Assembly: GCF_963924675.1 (NCBI RefSeq) | Contig: NC_089232.1 | Span: 44,618,522 to 44,682,521 of the forward strand | From: Phocoena phocoena | Taxonomy: Eukaryota > Chordata > Mammalia > Artiodactyla > Phocoenidae | Length of the DNA: 64,000 nucleotides | Direction of reading: 5' to 3' | Shown here: positions 12,781-28,075 of the stretch, in pieces | Position numbering within the stretch: the first letter of the stretch is position 1 | Layout: every line of letters starts with the position of its first letter | Notes under the pieces: model-generated | What the model was told of the DNA's origin: nothing | What the model saw: the letters and a program-made list of their open reading frames with translations, nothing else | Database searches by the model: none | Translations under genes and position numbers: made by a program

Positions 12781-14772
12781 GAACCTATTTCTGGAAGGAG
12801 CCTAAGAAAGTATAAAAAGCTTGTTTTTGCTCCTCTCAAGTATCAAATGTGCATTCTCCATAGGTCTCTAGTGCAAACTCCTGATGGCAAGTCTGGTTGA
12901 AATTAGAGATCAGAAATGTCTCCCTGGTCATCCCCCACAGTGGGTTTTATACCACAGCCCAGGCTGTGACAGAAGAGCAAGGGCCTTCTTATGATCCTGG
13001 GGCAGCAAGTTAAGGTTTAAAACGAACTCAACAGTTTCTGCCACAGACACTGGAAACAATTCCTAACACTAGAAACACTCAAGTAATTGATGTTAAAACA
13101 AAGTAAGCTCAAAGAAAAAGGAAAAAAACAAACAACATCAACCCCCCTCAAAATAAAGACATGAACTGAAAAATCCAATTAATAAACGAGTTGACATGGC
13201 ACCTTAAAAAACAAAAAACACCAAAAAAACAAAGTAAGCTCCTTTTTAAACAAACGTAACCAAGTAAACGGAACCCAGTTTATCAGTCACTACTGAAAGC
13301 TCTTCAGAGTGGCACCTAGGTCACACCACCCCAGTGGGGAAGGATGAGGGTAGCTCATCCTTCAGCTGCTCACCCCGGTGCAGTCCTGACAAGCGGTGAG
13401 AAGCCCATGCTGGCACCAGAGACCAGCTTCCATTTTTGACACACGAGCCACAGCCTGGCAAAAACAGCTCCAGCAGGAGCCACTGAGAGGGGCAGAGTTT
13501 TTCTATCCTCTCAGTGACTCCCAGGGAATACCTTATGCAACGTGGGAAGCTGCATGCACTTTCTGAGGTCACGCGAGGGCCACTGGTGTCTCAGATGAAA
13601 ACTTTATTCAATCATTGACAAGAGGCTTCCAGACGGTTTTGGACGGGCATGCTGGGAAACCTGAAACCAGCCCAGAGGCGTGGCAGGAGACAGAGGCAGG
13701 AGAGTGCGTGACTTTGAAATACTCTTGGTCAAGATCTCTGTGTATTTGGCTGACCCCTAGCTGACAGCAGAGTGGAAGTGCCCACCCCTCAGCAGAGTAC
13801 TAAGTCTAGAAAGATTAGGGAAGCAAGCAGGCAGGCAGCATTTCTAGGAAGCCCTCCAGAGCCACTATTTGCTAGAGAATAGGCAGAGCAAAGTAAGGAT
13901 TTCCAAGGGAAACAACTGTGTGACCACGTGAGATCCAGAAGGCATGGAAACAAATAGGACGGTCAGAGTGGCTACAGCCATGTGTCCTGCTGGTCTTCCT
14001 CCTGGAAGCGGGAACTGACCCATTTTATCAACTACAAATGTAAGCTGGTCTCTTGAGAATAGGAGAAAGTGAAAGAGCTTGAGAAATGCCTCTCTATACT
14101 CGTACATCTAGACAGGATAGAAGAAACCCAAAAGAAAAATACGAAGTTAAAAATATTCTAAAGTGATCAGAGTTAGGTAGGAGGGCAAAAGAAAGTGCCA
14201 CACAGGAGAAAAAGAAAGTTCTAAGTCACTGAAGCTGTTTAACAAAGCTGAGGTTCTTTTAGCAGAGATGATTCAAGATTCTCAGAATAGGAAACAAGAT
14301 CACTGCTCCATAGAACAATAACGGGAATTCACAGTTACGAGAAGGTTCCAGGAAGCTAGCTGCTCCCCCAGGAGCAGGGTGTTTGGTGGTTCCCTGAGGG
14401 CCTATGGACGGAGTCTCCAGGAGACCTGGCACAGCAGGTCAGATGAGCTGTCTTTCTGGGTCATCATGCCAAACTATGCATTTTTGTAACACCTATCAGG
14501 ACTCACTACCACAACCTTCCTCTTCCATTGGGTCATGAAAGAATAGAGAATCTAGAATATGTCTCCAGAGTGCTGGTTGTTAACTGTTTTTAGGTGAGAA
14601 ATTCCTGAGAATCTGATGAAAGCTATGTACCCTTTCCCCACGTTCACAACATTTTACATATAGTTTCTCTGTCTGTAAAATTTTACAAAGTACAAGATTC
14701 TTCTCTGAAGAACCACTCTCTAGAGACTTTGACATTCTGAGAAGGAAACTTAACAACTTGAGGGTGGATTTT
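12781..14772. other. Intron sequence, nothing recognised
   Basis: Mostly unique intron. An A-rich low-complexity patch sits at about 13090-13240. No exon, RNA gene or clear transposon was seen. Confidence 0.55.
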
Positions 14773-14781
14773 AAAAATGTA

Positions 14782-15541
14782 CGGGAATGTAAATTGATAC
14801 AGCCACTATGGAGAACAGTATGGAGGTTCCTGAAAAAACTACAAATAGAACTACCATACGACCCAGCAATCCCACTACTGGGCACATAACCTGAGAAAAC
14901 CATAATTCAAAAAGAGTCATGTACCACTATGTTCACCGCAGCTCTATTTACAATAGCCAGGACATGGAAGCAACCTAAGTGTCCATCGACAGATGAATGG
15001 ATAAAGAAGATGTGGCACATATAATGGAATATTATTCAACCATAAAAAGAAACGAAATTGAGTTATTTGTAGTGAGGTGGCTGGACCTAGAGTCTGTCAT
15101 ATAGAATGAAGTAAATCAGAAAGAGAGAAACAAATACTGTATGCTAACACATATATATGGAATCTAAAAAAAAAAAGAAAAAATGGTGCTGAAGAACCTA
15201 GGGTCAGGATAGGAATAAAGACGTAAAAGTAGAGAATGGACTTGAGGACATGGGGAGTGGGAAGGGTGGGCTGGGACAAAGTGAGAGAGTGGCATGGACA
15301 TATATACACTACCAAATGTAAAATAAATAGCTGGTGGCAAGCAGCTGCATAGCACAGGGAGATCAGCTCGGTGCTTTGTGACCACCTAGAGGGGTGGGAT
15401 ATGGAGGGTGGGAGATGCAAGAAGGAGGAGATATGGGGATATATGTATATGTATAGCTGATCCACTTTGTTATAAAGCAGAGACTAACACACCATTGTAA
15501 AGTAATTATACTCCAATAAAGATGTTAAAAAAAATAAAATA
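14782..15541 (+). mobile_element. 5'-truncated L1, last part of ORF2 and 3' UTR
   Basis: It begins inside the ORF2 C-terminal coding region (GGGAATGTAAATTGATACAG) and ends at CTCCAATAAAGATGTTAAAA followed by an A-rich tail. The target duplication AAAAATGTA lies at 14773-14781 and 15542-15550. The copy is highly similar to the 3' ends at 18883 and 31481 but carries its own indels, and it is antisense to EML6. Confidence 0.93.
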
Positions 15542-15735
15542 AAAAATGTAAATGACATGGTGGTATCTTATCCTCTCTGATAGAGTGAAGGGGAACAGCA
15601 TTGGAAGGGAAGGGAGGCTATGGAAAGCAATCGGCTAGCTATACGGATGGAGGTAAAGGACAGCATCAGGTTTTCTGGGATGTGGTTGAAGGTACTGGAC
15701 AAATGGGTGGGCTCTGACAAAGGAGAGTCTATCTT

Positions 15736-15946
15736 TTTTTTTTTTTTTTTTTTTTTCAGTACACGGGCCTCTCACTGCTGTGGCCTCTCCCGTTGCATAG
15801 CACAGGCTCCGGACGCACAGGCCCAGCGGCCATGGCTCATGGGCCCAGCCGCTCCGCGGCATGTGGGATCTTCCCGGACCGGGGCACAAACCCGTGTCCC
15901 CTGCATCAGCAGGTAGACTCTCAACCACTGCGCCACCAGGGAAGCC
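15736..15946 (-). mobile_element. CHR-2-like SINE (short form)
   Basis: Poly(T), then CAGTACACGGGCCTCTCAC and the reverse complement of the short CHR form up to CCACCAGGGAAGCC. The target duplication CAAAGGAGAGTCTRTCTT, 18 bp with one mismatch, lies at 15718-15735 and 15947-15964. Unrelated open frames on both strands here are made of SINE sequence. Confidence 0.94.
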
Positions 15947-16263
15947 CAAAGGAGAGTCTGTCTTATGGATGCTGGAAACAATGTGATTATCGGGGGACTA
16001 ATACTCACACTGAGATTTTAAACTGTAAAACTGCATATATAAGGACTTACGTTTGTCATGGATTGAAAAATGCCTGGAAGAGAGATCTAGTAACTCATAG
16101 GAAAGGAGAACAAGGAAAAGGGTTAAGAAGAAGACATGACATTAGACTCTAACAAATGGAACTTGAATTTTGGACAAAGATCTACATGATGATAATACAG
16201 TCTCATAGGCATCACCAAGACTTGGTAACATGGTATTCAGTGCTAGAACACTGCAATGGGATG

Positions 16264-16675
16264 CTGTCTTAGTCTGGTAGGGCTGCCATAAAAAAAATCC
16301 ACATGTTGGGTGGCTTAAACAACAGCTATTTATTTCTCATGGTTCTGCAGGCTGGGAAGTTTAAGATCAAGGTGCCAGCCAATTTGGCTTCTGGTGTGGG
16401 CTCTCCTGCTGGCTTGTGGACCCCTTATATTGAGCACATAGAAAGTTCCTATCTAGCCTTTCCTCAGCGTGAGTGTGCATGGGGAGAGGGAGTGAGCTCA
16501 TTGGTGTCTCTTCTTAAAAGGACACTAATCCTATTGGATCAGGGTCCCACACTTATGACCTCATTTTACCTTAACTATTTCTGTAAATGCCCTCTCTACA
16601 TATCCAGTCACACTGGATGTTAGGGCTTCAACATATGAACTTTGGCAGGGATGCAAACATTCAGTCCATAACAGA
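16264..16675 (+). repeat. Ancient interspersed repeat, family not named
   Basis: The stretch from TGTCTTAGTCTGGTAGGGCT through GGTGGCTTAAACAACAG and TTCTGCAGGCTGGGAAG to AACATTCAGTCCATAAC is a very common mammalian repeat that I know by sequence but cannot name with certainty. Both outer ends of the usual unit are present. It is much older than the nearby CHR SINEs. Confidence 0.6.
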
Positions 16676-16879
16676 GGATGAAGTGTGGCCGACACACACA
16701 GAGCATTGGAGGAGTGACTGTACAGCTAGAAATGTTCATCAGCCTGGGTCCATGAATTTGGGAGGGAAAGAGTGCCAGGAAAATCAGATGGAAAAAAAAA
16801 GAAGGAGAGAAGTGATACTATCAAAGTGGTTTATATGGGTTAGTGATTTTCAAATGCTTTTAAATTATGAAACTTTTTC

Positions 16880-18150
16880 TTCAATCAAATCTTACACAGA
16901 ACTCAAGAATAAAAAGAGAAACAATCCAATGTAAAATAGTGGACAAAAGATTTGTACAAACACTTCACAAATGACCAATAAGCAAACGAAAAAGTGCTTA
17001 GCATGATTAGTCATCAGGAAAATGTAAGTTACAAACACAATAAGATCACACTATCTACTCCTCAGGACAGCTAAATTTTACAAGTCTGATAACACTGAAT
17101 TATCAACTGGAAATCTCTTACATTTTTGGTGAAAACGTAAAATGATACAATCGTTTTGGAAAAAGATCTGGCAGTTTCTTAAAAAGTTAAACACACATTT
17201 TTCCCAATAACCCAGAAATTCCACTCCTATATATTTATTTAAAAGAAAGAAAATATATGTCCATAGAGATTTATCCAAAAATGTTTATAGCAGCTTCATT
17301 ATAACCAAACATGGGAAAAGCCTGTATTCACCAACAGCTTGTGGATAAACAAACTTTGCTATATCCACACAATGGAATTCTACTCAGCTAAAAAAGGAAA
17401 GGATTATTGTTACACACATGAAGAAATCTCAGAAACATTATCTGAGTGAAAGAAGCCAGAAACAAAATGGTTTCTAATTGATCATCCCATTTATATGAAG
17501 TTCTGAAACAGGGAAAACTAATCTATGGTAAAAAACATTGGAATCGTTTTTTTCATCTGAGGGTGGAGTGGGGGTGGGGACTGACCCAGAAGTTAGCATG
17601 AGGAAACCTCCTGGGGTGATGATAACATTCTATATCTTGAGAAGTGTTTGGATTATACAGGTGTATATGTTTGTCAAGGCTCATCAAAAGGAACCTTAAA
17701 ATTGGTGCATCTTGGGGCTTCCCTGGTGGCGCAGTGGTTGGGAGTCCGCCTGCTGATGCAGGGGACACGGGTTCATGCCCCAGTCCAGGAGGATCCCACA
17801 TGCCGCGGAGCGGCTGGGCCCATGAGCCATGGCCGCTGGGCCTGTGCGTCCGGAGCCTGTGCTCTGCAACGGGAGAGGCCACAACAGTGAGAGGCCTGCG
17901 TACCGCAAAAAAAAAAAAAAAAAATTTGGTGTATCTCAACTATACATAAATTTTACTTAAAAAATACTAAAAAAATATTGAACCCTAGGTAATATGTGAG
18001 TTGAAACAGTTAGGGCTAAGTATTCTGATGTCAACAATTTACTATGAGCCACAGAATCTAAGTGGTGGGTTTCTGGGAGTTCACTGTATCATTCTTTCAT
18101 CTTACCTGTATGCTTGAAAATTTTCATAACAAAATCTTGGAAAAAATCTT
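16880..18150 (+). mobile_element. Old L1 fragment, 3' part
   Basis: Decayed ORF2 C-terminal and 3' UTR text: GGACAAAAGATTTGTACAAAC, TGGAATTCTACTCAGC, AAGAAGCCAGAAACAAAATGG and the G-rich GGGTGGAGTGGGGGTGGGG block. It is interrupted by a CHR SINE at 17713-17924, and the part after about 17990 may be a separate old L1 3' end. It is antisense to EML6; limits are approximate. Confidence 0.75.
17713..17924 (+). mobile_element. CHR-2-like SINE inside old L1
   Basis: GGGGCTTCCCTGGTGGCGCAGTGG, the B box GGGTTCATGCCCC, then GGAGCGGCTGGGCCC and the tail GCGTACCGC plus about 18 A. The target duplication is near ATTGGTGCATCT at 17701-17712 and 17925-17936, with two mismatches. The long pure A tail argues for a recent insertion. 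Confidence 0.93.
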
Positions 18151-18882
18151 ACACAGAAGCTCAATGTGCAAAATACAAAAACACAAAGTGACTCTGGTTG
18201 GAGCAGGAGTGGGGCCCCAGAGCCCCTACCTTGTTTTCTGGGGTTGTCCCTGAGGAGCCTTCCTGGAGCTCTGGGAGGCGGAAGAACACAGCTTGAAATT
18301 ACTGCGATAGACAGACAGCCCTCCTGCTCAGGCTGGGGATGTAGATGATGAACTCCTAAGACCAACACTAAATCTAGCTCAGGAGCAAGATGCAGTAGTA
18401 CCGTGGGGATTTCAGGTATCTAAACACCTGCCCAAACCAAGAGTCCACTAAAACCAGGGTATCACTAACTTCCTGACTTGTCCTGCTAGCAGTCTCGATT
18501 CAAAAAATGTAGAAATAGTGAGGAATTGCTACACAGAACTGAGTTCTTATCAAATAGGAAGGGCTGATAGGTGACAGTAAAGTGATGAGTCATTGGGAGA
18601 CGGCTACCAGATGGCTTTGGGATTAGAGATGGACAATGAAGGGAACACTGGACATAATCATAAGTGTCTGTTAGAAAAGGCTACCCAAAATGATAATCTG
18701 ATGAGATTCTAACAAATGAAGAAGGAAAGAGGAAGGCATCTAAAGAAACCAAAGTGGCTGAAGAGGTAGCTGGAGCAAAAAACCAGGGATGAACACAAAA
18801 GTCTTCTACACACAACTTTAGTACCGTTTCAAGAAAGCAAAAGTCAAAAACTAAGACAACTGAAAAGGATTTTGAAGATGTA

Positions 18883-20340
18883 AACCCACGCACATATGGT
18901 CACCTTATCTTTGATAAAGGAGGCAAGAATATACAATGGAGAAAAGACAGCCTCTTCAATAAGTGGTGCTGGGAAAACTGGACAGCTACATGTGAAAGAA
19001 TGAAATTAGAACACTCCCTAACACCATACACAAAAATAAACTCAGAATGGATTAAAGACCTAAATGTAATGCCAGACACTATACAACTCGTAGAGGAAAA
19101 TATAGGCAGAACACTCTATGACATAAATCACAGCAAGATCCTTTTTGACCCACCTCCTAGAGAAATGGAAATAAATATAAACAAATGGGACCTAATGAAA
19201 CTTCAAAGCTTTTGCACAGCAAAGGAAACCATAAAGAAGATGAAAAGACAACACTCAGAATAGGAGAAAATATTTGCGAATGAAGCAACTAACAAAGGAT
19301 TAATCTCCAAAATATATAAGCAGCGCATGCAGCTCAATATCAAAAAAAACAATCAACCCAATGCAAACATGGGCAGACCTAAATAGACATTTCTCCAAAG
19401 AAGATATACAGATTGCCAAAAAACACATGAGAGGATGCTCAACATCACTAATCATTAGAGAAATGCAAATCAAAACTACAATGAGGTATCACCTCACACC
19501 AGTCAGAATGGCCATCATCAAAAAATCTACGAACAATAAATGCCGGAGAGGGTGGGGAGAAAGGGAACCCTTTTGCACTGTTGGTGGGAATGTAAATTGA
19601 TACAGCCACTATGGAGAACAGTATGGAGTTTCCTTAAAAAACTAAAAACAGAATTACCATATGACCCAGCAATCCCACTACTGGGCATATACCCTGAGAA
19701 AATCATAATTCGAAAAGAGACATGTACCACAATGTTCACTGCAGCACTATTTACAATAGCCAGGACATGGAAGCAACCTAAGTGTCCATTGACAGATGAA
19801 TGGATAAAGAAGATGTGGCACATATATACAATGAAATATTACTCAGCCATAAAAAGAAACGAAATTGAGTTATTTGTAGTGAGGTGGATGGACCTAGAGT
19901 CTATCATACAGAGTGAAGTAGGTCAGAAAGAGAAAAACAAATACCGTATGCTAACACATATATATGGAATCTAAGAAAAAAAGTGGTTCTGATGAATTTA
20001 GGGGCAGGACAGGAATAAAGACGCAGACGTAGAAAATGGACTTGAGGACATGGGGAGGGGGAAGGGTAAGCTGGGACGAAGTGAGAGAGTAGTGTTGACA
20101 TATATACACTACCAAATGTAAAACAGATAGCTAGTGGGAAGCAGCTGCATAGCACAGGGAGATCAGCTCGGTGCTTTGTGACCACCTAGAGGGGTGGGAT
20201 GGGTGGGGGAGATGCAAGAGGGAGGGGATATGGGGATATATGTATATATATAGCTGATTCACTTTGTTATACAGCAGAAACTAACACAACATTGTAAAGC
20301 AATTATACTTCAATAAAGATGTTAAAAAATTATTTTAAAA
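18883..20340 (+). mobile_element. 5'-truncated L1, last third of ORF2 and 3' UTR
   Basis: It starts at the ACGCACATATGGTCACCTTA block of ORF2 and runs to CAATAAAGATGTTAAAAAAT. Frames at 19000-19263, 19361-19600 and 19540-19974 give ORF2 C-terminal protein in pieces, broken by a stop near 19261 and by frameshifts. No convincing target duplication was found, so the exact ends are uncertain. It is antisense to EML6 and close in sequence to the young L1 at 31481. Confidence 0.9.
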
Positions 20341-20344
20341 ATAT

Positions 20345-21390
20345 AAAGTGAACTATTGGAAATACAAAAAAAAAAAGGATGTACTTAGGGCTAGAAGAAA
20401 AAGAGAGAAAAGTTAGGAACACTTCTTACATCAGATGGTTTAATATGAACAGAAAGCATGTTTAGCATTTAATGATTCCTCTATTAAAGGGAACGCTCTT
20501 CAAACCAGAAAGGGCCAAAGAGAGCTCCTGCCCTTGAGTACAGACACGTTTAAATGTGACCATTGAAATAAGGTAATAGCTGAGAGTTTAGAAACCAGGA
20601 GAGGCTGCATCCAAAAAAATAGGTTCCTGTATCCAAAAGGGAAAACAAGTAGACTCTGGCAAATACTGATTCATGAGTTGATGCAATCCCTGGAAAATTC
20701 TAGGGTGAATTATTACACACAAGGTTGATAAGCACTTGGAAAAGGAAGGAATGATGACTAGGCAGCAACAGGGGTTCACTGTGAACTAACTCCTTATCTT
20801 TTATTGGTTGGTTTATTAGGAGAGATTAGGGATACCAGCAACACAATCTGGCTTTCAGCAGGACATCTAAGCTTTAATGATGTCTTGCTGGATTAGAGAC
20901 AGGAATGTGATCTCCATGAGGACATGGTCAGACAGATTTAAATGTCTGTTACTGATACGTGTGCATTAATGAATAGAATGCCAAAATGAATGGGGGCTCT
21001 TGGTGGTGGTGGTGTTTAGTTCTGTCTTTTTCTTTCCATGATTTGGAACTCACACTTGTGAAATCAGAGGATGCTGGAAGGGAAAGCAAATACTTTGAAA
21101 AGGTATTTCAAAGATGTTGACAGGCTGGAACTAGGGAAAATAAATAAGATATATCTTATTTGGTACAAATAAGTTCTGTACTTACTCAGATTTTAGAAAA
21201 TCAATTGCATTAGTCCAAGATAGGGGATAACCTTAACATTTGGGAGAATAACATCTACGATTCAGTTGTGTGGTATGGCAGCCAAAAGAGTTGATGCCAT
21301 CTTAAGTTTGTTTTAATGCAAAAATAAAATCAAAACAAGAAGATGAGTCCTACTGTACCCTGAGCTGGTCAGATTGCATCTGAATCACCA
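20345..21390. other. Intron sequence, nothing recognised
   Basis: Unique-looking intron. No exon, RNA gene or clear repeat was seen. Confidence 0.55.
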
Positions 21391-21402
21391 AATTTGGTTT
21401 TA

Positions 21403-21751
21403 TTTTTTTTAATTTTTATTTTATATTGGTGTATAGTTGATTAACTACGTTGTGCTACTTTCAGGTGTACAGCCACTATGGAGGTTCCTTAAGAAATTAA
21501 AAATAGAGCTACCATATGATCTAGCAATCCTACTCCTGGGCATATATACAGAGAAAAACATGGTTTGAAAGGATACATGCACCTCAATGTTCATTGCAGT
21601 GCTGTTTACAATAGCCGGGACATGGAAGCAACCTAAATGTCCACTGACAGATGAGTGGGTAAAGAAGATGTGGCACATGTATACAATGGAATATTATTCA
21701 GCCATTAAGAAGAATGAAATACTGCCATTTGCAGCAACCTCGATGGACCTG
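21403..21751 (-). mobile_element. Twin-primed (5'-inverted) short L1
   Basis: The left 65 bp or so (poly(T), then TATATTGGTGTATAGTTGAT to TTTCAGGTGTACAG) is an L1 3' end in reverse orientation. From about 21468 to 21751 the sequence is L1 ORF2 C-terminal text in forward orientation, with no poly(A). The whole is bracketed by the 12-bp duplication AATTTGGTTTTA at 21391-21402 and 21752-21763. One duplication around two head-to-head halves is the mark of twin priming during one insertion, not of two events. Its 3' half is the only L1 sequence in the window oriented with EML6. Confidence 0.9.
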
Positions 21752-21784
21752 AATTTGGTTTTAGATGAGATGGTTTAAAATGGA

Positions 21785-22330
21785 ATTGAAATGGGTAAGG
21801 GAGATGAAGAGTCACAAACTTCCAGTTACAAAATAAATGAGTCAGGGGGATGAAACGTACAGAGTGGGGAATATAGTCAATAATAATGTAATATCTGAAC
21901 AAACACAGTGTTTTAGGTCAATTATACTTCAAAACAAACAAATAAACAAACTCATGGAAAAAGAGATCACATTTGTAGTTACCAGAGGTGAGAGGTGTGT
22001 GTGTGGGGACTGGATGAAGGCAGTCAGTAGGTACAAACTTCCAGTTATAAGATAAATAAGTACTAGGGATATAATGCTACAACATGATGACTATAGCTAA
22101 CTCTGCTGTATGATATAATGAAAGTTGTTAAGAAAGTAAATCCTAAGAGTTCTCATCACAAGGAAAAAAAATTTTTTTTCTTTTTCTGTTGTTTTGTATC
22201 AGTATTAAATGATAGATGTTCACTAAACTTATCGTGATAATCATTTCATGAGGTGTATACGACAAATCATTATGCTGTACACCTTAAACTTACACAGTGT
22301 TATATGTCAGTTATATCTCAATAAAACCGA
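21785..22330 (+). mobile_element. Two L1 3' UTR segments in tandem
   Basis: CAAACTTCCAGTTACAAAAT at about 21818 and CAAACTTCCAGTTATAAGAT at about 22036 are the same part of an L1 3' UTR seen twice. The second copy runs on to the L1 terminus (CATTATGCTGTACACCTTAA, then TTATATCTCAATAAAAC). They may be a duplication or two insertions. Limits are approximate. Confidence 0.75.
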
Positions 22331-23424
<1,094 letters not shown>

Positions 23425-23613
23425 GTTTCTCAGCATCGGCCCTATTGACATTTTAGGAGGGATAATTCTTCATTGTCAGGGGCTGTCCTTTTTAGCAGCA
23501 TCCCTGTCCTCTACCTACTGGATGCCAGTAGCACCACCTCCCCAGGTTGTCCCCAGACATTGTCAAATATCCCTGGGAGAGGGGGCAAATTGATCCCAAT
23601 TGAGAACCACTGA
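23425..23613 (-). mobile_element. MER20-like hAT DNA transposon fragment
   Basis: CAGGGTTTCTCAGC at one end and the inverted counterpart TTGAGAACCACTGAG at the other enclose text with AGCATCCCTGTCCTCTACC and GATGCCAGTAGCACCACC. This matches my memory of MER20, a non-autonomous hAT-Charlie element of about 220 bp. It codes for nothing. MER5 is the alternative family but fits less well. Confidence 0.75.
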
Positions 23614-24777
23614 GCTAGACTGATCGATGGGGCTGATCATTTAGCAAATTATTTCAAAAAGTCACAGGACACAACTTTTTAAAGGACTGCTTCCTTGGAG
23701 GAAAGAGTAATAAGATTCTGCAGTAATAAGATTCTTAATATTCTTTATGCTCTAGAGAGACCATCTTAAAAACTGGAAGAGCTGTTCATATTGTATTGCC
23801 ACGAATATACATTTTATCCTTTAACACTGTTTTGTCTGAAATTCCCAAACAGAAGATTTGCAATTCATGTAGGTTAAATTCTGATAAAATTGAGGATTTT
23901 CTTTCCTTTTTTAAAAAAGAAAACAGTAACAGTAACACTTTGTTATTAGACTTTCCTGGGGGATTTGATCTCATTTACTTTCATTCAAGATCTGCTAGTA
24001 TACCTTAACATTAGAGTTTCTTTACATAAGCACTTTAAAGCACTGTTTAAAAGGGTATAAAAACTCATTAGAAAACTGTAGCTAAAACTAAAGGCCAGAT
24101 TGCTCTCTCTGGATCTGGAAACTGCTTCCTGGTGCACATTGTTAACGCACCTCGCCTCCATTTCTGTTGTTTTCTGCTTGGTACCACTGCCTAGAAGGGA
24201 AATGACAAGATAAAGATGCAGCCAGGATTTTAGTCACAACGTGGGGAGGTGCTATACATATTTTGGCCACTCAAATTTCTCCTCATTTAATATTCTGTGT
24301 TTCTTCCGGACGCATGCAGAATTGGAACCAAAAAGCTGCGGTTCACCCAGTGACTTGGGGTGCCTGAGGCAGGGTCACAGACTTAGGTGACGAGAAGTGG
24401 TTCCCCAACAATTACCTCAGTTTTCTGAGGTGCAAGTGGAATCTCCCCAACTCCTTATGACATCTTCAACTGACCGTTACAGGAAAAGAAGCAGGGAACC
24501 TCCCCTCTAGTTCTAGAAACGGGCTTTCTGGCCACTGACTCCCTTACAGATACGAGATTCCATTTCTGACAACTTCCTTGTCCATCCCCAATGCCACCTC
24601 TCTGGGTGGCACCTTTCCTGGCCTCATTATATAGGGAGGAATGGGCAGTGAGCTGGCATTGCTCATCCTACAGTCACCCTGACAGAATACCCTTGGCCAG
24701 ATCTGGACAATGTGTTCTCCAGGGGAAGCTACAGAAATCACATTTAAAATGGAGCATTAGGAGTGATCCCTGTAACT
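23614..24777. other. Intron sequence, nothing recognised
   Basis: Unique-looking intron between the MER20-like element and a short L1 3' end. No exon or RNA gene was seen. Confidence 0.5.
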
Positions 24778-24935
24778 ATACTCAATATCCTGTGATAAAC
24801 AATAATTGAAAAGAATATGAAAAAAATGTATATATATGTATAACTGGGTCACTTTGCTGTATGTACAGCAGAAATGAACACAACATTGGGAATCAATTAT
24901 ACTTCAATAAAATAAATTGAAAAAAAAAAAAAGAA
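24778..24935 (+). mobile_element. Very short L1 3' end
   Basis: ATACTCAATATCCTGTGATA through GTATAACTGGGTCACTTTGC to TTCAATAAAATAAATTG and poly(A) is the last 150 bp or so of an L1. The target duplication TGATCCCTGTAACT lies at 24764-24777 and 24936-24949. It is extremely 5'-truncated and antisense to EML6. Confidence 0.92.
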
Positions 24936-24949
24936 TGATCCCTGTAACT

Positions 24950-25734
24950 GACAAAACCCAAAAGGGGTAAATAAACTTGTTAAAAACCCTGGACTTTAGA
25001 TGGCAGAAGAGTCCTCCAGGGGTGTCTTCCACAGCACCTTGCCCCAGGCAGGTACGTCATTATCATCATCATTTTGCAGAGGAGGTGACTGGAGCCCACA
25101 GAGAGGTTAGTCACTTAAATCCCAGCCTGCTTGGCAAGCAGAGGGAAAGTCGAGCTCCAGAGACTTGGGCTGCTAGTATAGAGCCAGCTTATCTGCACCA
25201 TGCTGCATCAGATGAATATAAATTGGACATTTTAATATTTGGCATAGTGAACAATTTGCTGGGTAGACTTTGTGTTAGTTTCACCATGACTGTTTCTTAA
25301 AAAAAAAAAAAATCTTCTTTGAAAAGGAGATTTTCAAAATCCTTCATACTTAATTGAAGAGCCTGACAATACTGGTAAGTAAAATGACGAGCTACCTCTT
25401 TGGAGCTCTTAGTAATGCCAATAACCAGGGTGGCCAGGCTGAGGAGACATTAGCTGGAGGGACTCCCCAACCAACAGCACCAGAGATCAGCCTCTGGAAC
25501 AATAACTGTACACTGCAGAGGGACAAATTAACTCTTCAGAGCCAGAGCCTGGCACTTCAGGAAGACTTAACATAAATTTCCCTTTGGTAGGTTTTTTTTT
25601 TTAACATAATAATTGCTCATCTGTCCCAAGTTGGCCTCATCCTCAATGTCCGATTGCATCTTATTTTATCAGTAGAATACTTATTTGGGGCACTAGAACA
25701 GGTGAAGTGATGTAAAATGATGCTGCGTTGTCTA
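24950..25734. other. Intron sequence, nothing recognised
   Basis: Unique-looking intron with an A run at about 25299-25312. Short open frames lack recognisable domains. Confidence 0.5.
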
Positions 25735-25925
25735 GGCTGTGAAGTCACACGCAGACCCCTCTAGGCTAGGATCACAGCTCCAAGGTCCTTTTACTTTCTT
25801 GGAGCCTTAATTTCCCTGTCTGTAAAATGAGACTGATACGTTATCAGGCGAGGCTGCTGTGAGGATTGGATTATAGGTATATGAAGTGCCCGGCACATTC
25901 CACAGATGTTCAGTGAAGGAATGAC
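25735..25925 (+). mobile_element. MIR SINE
   Basis: GGCTGTGAAGTCACACGCAG, TTAATTTCCCTGTCTGTAAAATG and GAGGATTGGATTA...GTGCCCGGCACATTCC follow the MIR layout, including its conserved core. Decayed, as expected for this ancient family. Confidence 0.75.
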
Positions 25926-27859
<1,934 letters not shown>

Positions 27860-28075
27860 CAGCATGTTTTAAACGATGGGAAATCTCAAACATATATGGA
27901 AGTAATAGTATAAAGAAGCCCTATGGGGCCAATGTCCAGCCTCGATGGTTATTAGCACATGGCTGGCCCTGCTGCAGGAACCTCCTCATTCCCTCACCCC
28001 AGATTACTTTGAAGAAAACATCAGATATCCTAACATTTCATCTGCAAATAATTCAGTGTACATATGCACACTAAC
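27860..28075. repeat. Ancient repeat fragment, family not named
   Basis: GAAGTAATAGTATAAAGAAGC, CCAGATTACTTTGAAGAAAA, CATCTGCAAATAATTCAGTG are decayed versions of a block found at many mammalian loci. I recognise the pattern but cannot assign its family. Confidence 0.4.

Noticed and set aside
15635..16152. Several overlapping open frames on both strands
   Set aside because: They are translations of the CHR-2-like SINE and flanking DNA; the same protein strings recur at the SINEs at 17713, 30611 and 40855.
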